From: Caecitellus pseudoparvulus
Lineage: Eukaryota > Bigyra: Bicosoecida
Length of the DNA stretch: 64,000 bases
Direction of reading: 5' to 3'
NCBI GenBank assembly: GCA_965644315.1
Contig: CBFFRQ010000020.1
Span: 1-64,000 of the forward strand
The position numbers were made by a program, and so were the translations under genes. Below, piece after piece: positions 54,301 through 64,000 of this stretch (the first letter of the stretch is position 1; each line of letters starts with the position of its first letter). The notes beneath the pieces are model-generated. The model was given only the letters and a program-made list of their open reading frames with translations. It was not told where the DNA came from and did no database searches.

Positions 54301-57300
54301 AGACGGGCAAAAGTACCGACACTATGGAGAGTATGGTGGCATCGTGTACAACTACGATGAGAGCGTCGTGCGCGTGTTTGCGCCAGACGCTCGCCACCAC
54401 GAGTCCCTCAGTCTGAGGGGCCACGCGATTCACATCCCAAGCGGGTATCCGTCTGTGAACAGGCAGACCTCTCGCTTCGCTTCAGTCAGGGTGCAAGCTT
54501 GGACTGGTGAGGTCCGCGAGCGTCCTGACTTTGCTACGAATGAGCAAGACATGACCTTCGTCCGCCACTCAACCATGTACCACGAACAGCCAGTGGCCCT
54601 ACTCGCTCATCGTCCGCCAGCTCGGTTCACGGCAATCGCTTTCATCGACAACTACGGCTCCTCTGTAGGCCGCGCACCGCTTGTTGGCATGCACGGCAAC
54701 TTGGCATACTCCTATTGGAGCGCCTATTCCGGTATCGCTTGGGCGTACAATCGTCAAGGTGTGCGTGCTTGGGGTCCATCTCCAGATTTGACCAGGTCGG
54801 AATGGCGCAGTACGAACCACGTGCCCTCCCGCGCAAGTGATGGGTGGGGCGGTGAAGCAGGGACTTGGTATAAGAGTTACGCGCGCACTCAGTTCACCAC
54901 GTGGGGCTCACCACAGTCAGTGCAAGATTCGACTGCAGTGACAGTGCATGTGTCTGACCTGCAGGAGCCACCTGTGACCATCAACACGAAGTTCTCAATC
55001 GAGGAGGACGTGTCTGAACGCAATGCGTCGCTGGGCTACTGCGTTGGCCAGGTCATTGCAGCAGATGACGACGCCGGAGACGTCTTGTCCTTCTCTATCT
55101 TGAAAGGCAACACCCGAGGCGCGTGGTCTGTGAACTCTACCGCCCACGTCTGTGTCGCCAACCCGTCTGCCATTAACTTTGAGGAGACGCCGTATTTTGT
55201 GCTTGCCGTGTCGGTAGATGACGGCATTTTCAGCAACCTTGCGATCGTGGAAATCGAAGTCTTGAATCGCAATGACCAAGTGCACGTGTATCCGAAGAAC
55301 CTCACAGTGCCTGAGAACGTCCGAGAAAACACAATTCTGCTGGCAGCAGACCCAAGCGACCCGAACGAGAATGTGCCCTCATTCGATGAAGACCTTGACC
55401 AGGCTATCTTCTACTCCATTGTCGGGGGCAATGATGACGGCGCCTTCTCCATCAACGCCTGCTCGGGACAGGTGCGCGTGAATCAGAGTGATCTCGAACT
55501 TTGAGGCGCCAGAACTTCTACAACCTCACCATCCGCGTGGAGGATGACGGCTCTCCCTTCACATGGGACGAATCTTGGACCACTATCCATGTGACCAACC
55601 GCAACGACCCACCAACGTTGCTGCAGTCCACCGTGGTCAGTGGGTGAGGAATGCCCAATGGCAGGGTGATCTGGTTGGGCCTGCTGGATGCTCGATGATG
55701 AAGACAATGATCCGCTGTTCTTCAACAGTCCTGCGACGGCGATCCCCTGAACAACTTCACGGTGCCGCTACCACTCGCCAGCACCCTGTTCATGGGCGGA
55801 CCACGCTATGGCGTGTTCATCTCGAATGACTCCATCAGCTGGGGTGACGGCACCGGCCGCGAGGATACAGGTTTCACGTGTCCCAACGGTTGCGTGAATG
55901 AGACACGCTTTGCGCTGAGTTTCGAGGCGCCTGAGCTACCCACTCTGAGCGGGGCAACGAAGGGCCGCAATCTGCAGATCCGGGTGCAGGACCTCGAAAC
56001 AATCACTGTCAACTTCCCCAACCACGCCACGACACAATTCGTCACCGTGGCTGTGGAGGACCGAAATGACCCCCCCTTCTTCGACGCCATCACACGCTCA
56101 GTCCCGGAAAACTCGCTGACAGGCACTTCGTGCAGCGCCTCCCTCACTGACTGCTCCAACGACAAACCCTGTGTGCGTGATGAAGATGCTGACGACTCCG
56201 GCAGCTTGGCCTTTTCCATGGCCCCCGACTCCGTGGGTCAGGTCCCGTTCAATGTTCTGCCGAGCGGGGTGATCCAGGTTAACTTGGGTGCTTCTCCGAC
56301 CACGTGGCTGGACTACGAGAGCACGAGTGTGTTCACGTTCAACGTCACAGTCACGGACGGGGGAGGTCCAGAGGGGCCTGGCCAGGCTTACAACCGCACT
56401 GAGTCGGTGAGCGTCGCGTTGACCAATGTGGCCGAGCCACCCGAGGTTATGCTCGTCCAGTCTTTTAACGTTAGTGAGTTGGCTTCGCTTGGGACCATCA
56501 TTGGATACCTGAATGCGACTGATCCAGACGAGGGCGACGAAGTCACATATGACATCCGAACCGGGAACACTCAGGGATGGTTTGACGTCGTAGGTGCAGA
56601 TGGAGCCATCACGGTTGTCGAAACGCTGGATTTCGAGACAGCTCCAGTGCAGGAACTGTTTGTGTTTGCTACAGACGGGACGTTGGAAACACCCCAAATC
56701 AACGTGACTGTGACTCTCATTGATGAGAATGACCCCCCTCTCTTCCAGTGCACTCTCGAGGATGTCTTTGATTTCACCGTGGAGGAAGACACGAACGCCG
56801 TGCTGGGCTACGTGAATGGTGCCAATGAGATTAGCTCCGGATTCGAGTCTGCTGTCTACGATCTGCGCTCCGGCATCAACGATTTCTCCTTCCAGGATTG
56901 CCTTGAATCCTGTGCCTCCACGACGGACTTCACTTGCGTGGCAGCGACATACTTTGCTGGAACGGGGCCGAAAGTGTACCCACAAGCCTCCTTCCACGGC
57001 GACTGCTTCGGGCGAACTGCGTTCCAAAACATCAGGGTGACTGATCCCATTGCCCAACGCGGCGCATTCTCTATGTTCAAAGTTCCGCTCTGTGAGGAGG
57101 CGCAGGCGCTTCCGGAGCATCCACCGAAGGGAACTGTACTAGCCAATATTACTGCGGTGGACCTGGACAGTGACACTGCGGTGCTGTCGATCCCACTGGA
57201 GAACAACCCAGGCTGGGCTGTCGAGGTCAATGGAACTGAGGTTGTTGTGAACAACTCTGCCGCGTTTGACTATGAAACGCAGCCTGAGATGTTGCTGCAG

Positions 57301-60300
57301 GTTGCCGTGTTCGATGGCACTTCCTCGGCCTTCACCTGGGTGCGGGCCACGCTGGTGGACGTGAACGAGGCCCCGACATTCGTAGGAGACAACTCAACAT
57401 ACTCCTTCGCTGTCGCTGAACTTGACGGGCCAGGAACGCTCGTTGGGCGACTGTCTGCGACCGATCCTGATGCATCCTATTCGCTGGACTATTCCATCAT
57501 TGGCGGCAACGACAAGAACACTTTCCGGGTGGTCCGCGAAGGGGTGCTCGGGGACACGGCACGCCTCGAATTGAACCGCACCATCCAAAGCAACGAAGCT
57601 GACGTTGATGGAGCTGACTACACGCTTGTCCTTGAAGTGTCAGACGGCGACTTGGCCAATGTGGTGGAGGTGTACGTGAACATCAACGCCACCAACACCG
57701 CCCCCATGCTCAGTGGCGTGGCAACTACCCGTACAATCCCCGAACACTCTGCACCGGGCACTGTCGTGGGTGCGCCCGTCAATGTTACTGATAACGAAGG
57801 TGACCAGGTCACGTTCACAATCATCAGCACCACCCCCACAATTCCTGGTGCAGCAGGCCAGCCGGTGTTTGACTTTGTTGAGACGTCACCTGGCCTGTGG
57901 AACTTGGTCGTCGCACAGGCACCCCCGCGAGGGGCTCTGAATTTCGAGTGCGACCGCACAGATCCTTTGCCAGGCTGTGCTGCAGGTCTTTTCCATACGT
58001 ATAACGTCTCGTTCACCGTGTCTGACTGGGGCACGGGCAACCGCTCCGTGGACGCCTCCTTGACGGTGTCCGTCACTGATGTTGATGACACACCAGAAGC
58101 GCCGTCTACGATGGTTTTCTCCGTGCCTGAACTGTCCAATCTGGGGCGGGGACTGACGGACATGAGCGGTTCGCTGTCCAACCCATCTGCAGGCCTGGGT
58201 GGCTTGCGGGATGTGTATGACGACGACAAGGATCCCTTGACCTTTACTCTCAGTGGGCCTGACTCGGCGGCCTTTGCCGTGGCCGCCGGGAATGGTGACT
58301 TGGTGGAGAGCTCTGGGAACATCAGCGACCCGTCCTTCCTGAACCAGTACCCGCTTGGACAAACGCCTGACCTGACCGTGGCTGCTGAGCTTGACTTCGA
58401 AGTCAAGTCCCTGTACACATTCACCTTGTCAGTGTCAGACGGGGCGACCACTTTGAACGTCGCAGTGACGGTGAACGTTACAGACGTGCTGGAAGCACCT
58501 GTTGTGGACTCTGGCTTGGCTGACCCCGCGACCTTCCTGGCGACTGTGCCTGAGAACTCTCCTCAAGGCACTCTGGCGGGCATGATCACAGCAAGCGACC
58601 CAGACGGAGACTATCTGTACTACGTCATCACTGGGGTCAGCTTCCTGTTCCAGGCCGGCTGCCCAGCTGGGTCTGAGTGCCAGGAGGAGGAATCCGCTGG
58701 GCAGTTCCTGGAGACTTTCTACACTGAGCCGGTGGCAGTGAATGACACGTTTGGGCCGCACGATGCCCAAAACGCCAGTCTCTTCCTCCGCGCGCCCCAA
58801 CCAGGGGTGGGCACCAGTGTTCTGGACTATGAAAACCGCCTGTTCTACCGAGTCAGCATCGAAGTTGCCGACAGGCCTCTTGGCGCTCCCGGGCGCCTCA
58901 GCTCCATGGCGTACCTGAACGTCACAGTGTTGGACGTGAACGACATCGCCATCGACGCTGTGCGCATGACCCGAAGCAATGGTGCGGGTGGGTTTGTTCC
59001 AACAGATGGATTGCGAACAGTGGGAGGGCTCGACTTCATCGAAGTGCTTGGGCGGGGCATTCGGCATGAGAAGCCTGGCCCCGTGCCACCAGTCATCTCC
59101 CTGGAGTACGGCTGCGAAGATGAAGTTGCCGTGACACCCACATCCCCTGGCGATGATACCATTAACACCACTTGTGCATACACGGCCACAGGGTGTGTCA
59201 TGGACTCTGTCGTGGACATTCGCTGCGCGGCAGTGCCAGGGTCTGGGGCGGGTCACCGCATCCGCATCACCGTGGATGGCCAGGTGCGCCACAGCACGCC
59301 CTCCATCCACTCGCCCACGACACCCCAGCTCGTGTCCTACCTGCCTCCCCGAGTCACTGACGTTTCTGCCCCCTCTCCACTGGCCACAGCTGGGGGGCAG
59401 TCCATCGTGGTTACCGGCTCCAACTTTGGGCCATCAGGGACGGAGCCAGTCTCTGCGACGTATGCCAACGGCATTCTCATGTTCGCCGCCACGTCTTGCT
59501 CCGTGGACAGCCACACGCAGATAACTTGCCAGAGCGTGGCTGGAGTGGGCACTGCCTTCCTCACGGCTGTCTCTGTGGATGGCCAAGCGTCAACCTCCGC
59601 CGCGTCGTTGCGAGCAGAGGCGGCAGGGAACCCCACATTCGCTGCGACGCTGCAGGCGATGCAGCTGAACTATGCCGCGCCAGTGGTCTCAGGTGTCACT
59701 GCGGCAAGCCAGCAGCACACCCAGCCAACATCTGGCAGCGGTGCGGTGCGCAACATCGCGCTGACTGGCAATTCCTTCGGGCCAGGCTCGGCAGCGCTGA
59801 TCGCAACTGCCATGGACCCAGGAGCCACGTTGCCCCAAGTGCAGGCCTACGCCTCCTTTGTGGGGGAGCTGAGAAACGCGAGGTTTTGGCTGCGATCCTC
59901 CGATTGCCAGCATGCTTCGGACAACCTAGTCGAGTGCAGCACTCCGCCTGGGGCGGGCAGCAACTTCACCTGGCGCTTGACGACGGGCGAGCAGACATCT
60001 GCGTGGTCCAGCGCATCTCAGCAGACGGGGTACGCTGCGCCTGAAATCACCTCAGTCTTCGGCGAGGGCGTTGAAGAGGGGCCCACAGCGGGTGGCTCGC
60101 GTGTCTCGGTGCAAGGCGTGAACCTGGGCCCTGCCTTCTTGCTGTCCAAGCTGGACGAGAGTGGCTCCGAGCTCCCGGCCTTTTCGCCCATCGCAGCGGT
60201 GGACTCACTCCTGTACACTTCTCCCTTCTCAGTACTTGCCAACCACACGTACGCAGCCTCTAACTGTGCAGTTCGCACAGCGCATTCCCTGATTGACTGT

Positions 60301-63300
60301 GTCACGGCTCCAGGCACCGGTGAAGGGCATCGATGGACGCTCACTGTCGGGGACCAGGCATCTGCCCAGTTCATTCCTCCTGAGAATACTTCATACGCCA
60401 AGCCCTTCATCACGGAGACACTTGGCGCTGCTGGAACCGGTGCCGAGACGCGCGGTGGGCAGACTGTCGTGTTGAGGGGGAGCAACTTGGGCCAGTTCCA
60501 AGTGGCCATTCAACGTGTGGTGCTGCAGGGCTACGACTACGGTGACAAGTCTGGGCCACTGAGAGCGTACGACTTCACGGCCAACTGCGTGCTATCAGTT
60601 GCCCACGTGGAGCTGACGTGCACGACGCCAGAAGGTGCCGGCTCCTTCATGAGCTTCGACGTCGTCGTGGATGGTCTGCAGTCAGAGCCCGCCTCCACCC
60701 GGTATTTGCAGCCTCACCTGGATGCCGTGCAGACTGCTGATCCTGCGGCAGGGGAAGCGGCTCGCAACGTGACTCCGAGCACCCTGCACACACGTGGTGG
60801 GGATGTTTTCTCGGTGCAGGGCTTGAACTTCGCAGAGAACATCACGTACGTCACCTCCATGACCTACTCTGGGTCCTACAGTGTGCCGGCCGTCTCAGGT
60901 GGAGGCACTCGCCAAGTGCTCAAGGAGGTCGTCAGCAGCTGCAACATGACTGCAGCGCACTACGAACTGCAGTGTGTGACACTGCCAGGCGTAGGGGCGG
61001 GTCTCCAGGTAAACATGCTCGTGGCGGGACAAGGCAGAGACTCTGAGAGCATTGACATGCCTCCAGTCTCGTACGCGCCCCCTGACATGCTAACCATGCT
61101 GCCTTCCTTTGCTGCCAGCCAGGTTTCTTCGCGTGACTTCCGCCTCCGCGCTTCCTCGGCGACCACTAGAAATGTCGCCACGCTTCCGACTCTCGCAGCC
61201 AGTCAGCGGTTGACTGTGCGCCTCGTTGGGACAAATTTTGGGTCTGCTGCGGAAGGTCTCACCGTCCATGCGCAAGTGTCCAACTACGAAGTCGGCTCAC
61301 CTGCCGCTGTGAATGTGCCTTTCACTGAAGGAAATTGTTTTGAAGCCTTCGACCGCTTGACTGGGACAGGTGGTACGCAGTGGTACAGCAGCGGCTTCCC
61401 GCTGGCTGACCTGGAGCAGGCATACGTCACGGCCGTTGGGTCCCCTCTCGCAGTGGATACAGCAGGCCAGTCGGTGCCGCAGGAGGAGCAGTCCAGGTCG
61501 GCTCCCTACTGCATCGACTTCATCCCGCCGGTTGAGAACCATGAATCTCTACGACTGACGGTGGAAGTTGGAGGACAGACATCGGCATCTGAACTTGAGC
61601 TATCCTTTGCCCGCCCACACGTCGGCGACGTCATCGTGGCGGTGTCTGAAGAGTCTGAGATCGGACCCTTTGTCGCCAACAGGTCTCGATCAGCAGCCTT
61701 TGTTCCCGTTACTCCAGCACTGGATGTGCAAGAGGAGCTCCAGGGCTGGCGCATGTTGAAGCTGGAAGGCCTGGACTTCGGCACAAGCGGTGCTGTTGTT
61801 GTGCAGTACGTGGACCTGGTCGGCAACGGCACAGGCTCGGCTGATGCTGAAATCAACAGCACGCTGTACTCGACACATGGCATCTTGACGAAGTACGTGG
61901 AAGAAATGCGTGCTGCAGGCCACTGCTGTGCTACTGCTGCGGCTGACCTCGTCGCAAGTTGCCTGGAGGAGTGCTTGCGAGTGGACTTGACCAGTGTCCT
62001 GGGTGGTGGCTTCTATGACCGCAACTTGGGCGCAGCGCCACGCAGTGTGCGCAGGGAAACCACTCTGTGCCGCTCTGATGTTGACATCGTTGCAGACTCC
62101 ATCGTGGACCCAGCTTTCTACTTCAGGCCTGAGCTGCAGTTCCACTACCGCCACGACAGTATCCGGTGCCTGCTGCCGCCTGCGGGTGGCCGGGAGATCA
62201 CCGCTGCGGTGGGTGTGCTTGTGGCTGGAGGGCGGTTCCACGCACACTCCAACGTCATGGACTTCTCACAGCTCAGCCCCCGCATCCTGGAAGTGCGCAG
62301 CACTGCGACATTCACAGCAGGGGATGCATACCGCACCACGGGTGGACAGACCCTGCGATTATTGGTGGAGTATGCCGGCACTGTGGACCGCAATGTCACC
62401 CGAATTGAAGTGGGTGAAGAGGGCGTTCCTCCAGGTGAGCAGCGCATGCCCAACACCTTGTGCCCGATTGACTGGTCAGACTCCCAAGCTTTCCTAGAGC
62501 TGGACGACAATGGCGACCCCTGTGGCAGCAGCTGCATTCGATCTCGGGAGTTGGCTGTGCTTACCTGCTTGATGCCCCCAGGTGAGGGTACACAGGTGCC
62601 CATCCGTGTGTTCCGCGGTGACCGCGCTTCAGACAACGCCGAGTTTGTGACATTCTTGCCGCCCACTGTGGATTCCATCATCCCATTCGCTGGCAGGCGC
62701 TTGCAGGCTGGGCTGCCCGCCTTTGGCACTGAGGGCGGGCAGCTTGCTTGGCTGCAAGGGTACAACCTGGGCATCTTGGACCGCGCTGTGAACTTCACTT
62801 TCGCGTCACCGTCCATGCCACTGGCTGGGTACACCGATACGACTCCCCAGACGAACTTGAGCGCGGGGGTGCAGCTTGTGCCGCGCGGGCCTGGCCTGCA
62901 ACCGTGGGAGCGAGTGCTCATTTCCATTCCAGCCAATGGTGTCGGGCAAGATCACCACGTGTGTGTGACGGTCGCCGGCCAGGCTGCATGCTCGCCAACA
63001 GGCGTCTTTTCGTACGCTGCGCCGGAAGTCACGCGCACCGTGAACTTTGCCTCCATCAGCACCCGGGGCTCCAATGGCAAGCTTTGGATCATCGGCAGCA
63101 ACTTTGGGCCCGCCTTCATCCCAGGCGTGACTTCATTTTCCCTGCCTGGAGTCAACTACGAGCTGCACGAGGCGGATTGGAACCACACACACATCGCGTT
63201 GACCATCCTTCCCTCGAACGGCGGCCTGCGCATGGACATGTCATTCACAGTGGAGGGGCAGACGTGGCGGTCTGCCGATGTGGGGGGCATCCCTCCCAGC

Positions 63301-64000
63301 GGCCCGCCCGTTGTGGGTGACCTCACCCTCGTCAACTTTGCCCAGCCAGCGGTGAACCAGAGCACGACGGACCCCCTTGTGAACATTCCCACACGGGGGG
63401 GCATGAATGTGACCATCCGGGGCACGAACTTCGGCTTGGCGCCGTACGTGGAGCTTGGAGGGGTGCGCACGACACCTGTGGAGTCCGATCACGAATTCCT
63501 TACGTTTGTGGTGCCCGAGTCTGTTGGCTCTTACGATGTGGTTGTGTTCGCAAACAACCAGCCCATCAGCACCCCGTTGCGCCTGGAGTACGCCGCTCCC
63601 TCGCTGTCCTCCATCAGGGTGCTGCGAGGTTGCCAGCAGCGCTGTGGCGACATTGTCATCGGTGGGCAGGAGAGCACGGGCCTGTACACGACGCCTTGCG
63701 AAGAGGACAGCGTCTTTGGCGGCACCGCAAACGTCGAACCGTACAGCGTGTGGACCAACCGTGTCACTGCGGATACTCCTGAGTGGGACAGAGTGCGCCG
63801 CTGTGCACAGCCGGACCGAGTGGAACTGCGGGGCGCGAACTTCGGCTCCCCCACTGATGGAGCACACGTTGTCTTCAATGGCCAGCGCATCACTGCTCGT
63901 TGCGACAGCATCGACACGCCTGGCTCGCAGTTCAAGCCCCTGGTTCCTTGCCTCATGGACGTGCTTCCGTCCGAGGAGCACGACCTCGTGAAGATCCGCG
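48338..64000 (+). CDS. Second giant adhesion/receptor-like protein, paralogue, runs off the right edge
   Basis: Exons 48338-48506, 48577-48648 and 48795 onward; introns of 70 nt (GTAAGT) and 146 nt (GTGCGT). Splicing restores SFTIEGWYFF and FTQYISLGFN in the first LamG-like domain. After a signal peptide (MRLASRLFLLLCGAVSLLSS) come LamG-like; the cysteine repeat CGDGKRGAAEACDDGN (about 49310); a second LamG-like (49640-50340); a third (51050-51640); a cysteine-containing module (52030-52430); a beta-sandwich ending near 53075; a cadherin-like unit; three DSGW repeats (53694-54940); about eleven cadherin repeats (54960-58940); and at least eleven IPT/TIG repeats (58950-64000). The frame is open from 48795 to 55501 and from about 55732 to the edge; between them it shifts several times. 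The lectin and F5/8C modules of the partner are not evident. The membrane module presumably lies beyond the window. It may be a pseudogene if the shifts are real. Confidence 0.85.
48516..48524. promoter_or_regulatory. GCGTTTCGC element in intron 1 of giant gene 2
   Basis: A reverse-orientation exact copy of the recurrent GCGAAACGC element, 9 nt into the first intron. Confidence 0.3.
53694..54940 (+). repeat. Three DSGW-type protein repeats in giant protein 2
   Basis: Units start near 53694 (KWDSGWFTMIG), 54149 (DFDSSWFTLNAQ) and 54530. They share the YGG-I/V-x-Y-x-Y and V-R-x-W/F-A/G-P landmarks with the set in the partner gene, at the same place just before the main cadherin array. Confidence 0.65.
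55490..55745 (+). other. Cluster of frameshifts in a cadherin repeat of giant gene 2
   Basis: Cadherin homology continues through this stretch but hops frame. NQSDL is in one frame and stops at TGA 55502; NFEAPEL is in a second frame; YNLTIRVEDDG and TTIHVTNRNDPPT are in a third, stopping at 55645; LDDEDNDPLFFNSP is in another frame; DGDPLNNFTVP and onward is in the frame that stays open to 64000. At least four small indels are needed within about 250 bp. Sequencing or assembly error or recent gene decay would explain it. Confidence 0.8.

Noticed and set aside
55500-55745. Unrecognised intron instead of frameshifts in giant gene 2
   Set aside because: The stretch still encodes recognisable cadherin pieces in successive frames, which an intron would not.

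Overview
The window looks like compact nuclear DNA from a GC-rich, flagellated, single-celled eukaryote. Evidence: short GT-AG introns (61-146 nt) that restore reading frames exactly in ten genes, a CFAP91 homologue (axonemal calmodulin/spoke-associated complex), a MoaC with a mitochondrial-type N-terminus, N-terminal signal peptides, and enormous cadherin/TIG surface proteins. Nothing fixes the species. A heterotrophic stramenopile or similar protist (bicosoecid-like) would fit, but that is a guess from gene style.

Layout. Left part (1-7.4 kb): a partial ankyrin-repeat protein, an AAAP amino-acid transporter and an MFSD6-like MFS transporter, all on the minus strand, then a secretory-type GT41 (O-GlcNAc-transferase-like) protein on the plus strand. 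Middle part (7.4-27.8 kb): a large disordered protein with histone-fold-like and SUMO-like segments, a fatty-acyl-AMP ligase fused to an acyl carrier domain, MoaC, a GPATCH3-like protein, a vanin/biotinidase-type amidase, a small unassigned protein, a short-chain dehydrogenase, an NHL/IQ-motif protein with a perfect-length 30-bp repeat array, an AIG1/FAR-17a-like membrane protein and CFAP91. From 5 kb onward the genes alternate in orientation: six divergent pairs share 0.35-0.65 kb intergenic regions, while most convergent stop codons lie within 25 bp or even overlap.

Right part (28-64 kb): two giant paralogous genes in head-to-head orientation. The minus-strand gene is complete (about 6632 aa, 98% of its coding sequence in one 19.7-kb exon). 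It encodes a signal peptide, LamG-like domains, a bacterial-type cysteine repeat, C-type lectin, F5/8C and ILEI-like modules, three copies of an unnamed DSGW repeat, about ten cadherin repeats, about fourteen IPT/TIG repeats, a cysteine-rich stalk, 9-10 membrane spans and a basic cytoplasmic tail. The plus-strand paralogue starts 414 bp away, shares most of this layout, runs off the right end of the window, and is broken by a cluster of small frameshifts near 55.5-55.75 kb. Together they look like a pair of very large adhesion or sensing receptors.

Several features recur: introns sit almost only at gene 5' ends, most donors read GTGCG, and a GCGAAACGC element is found near gene starts.
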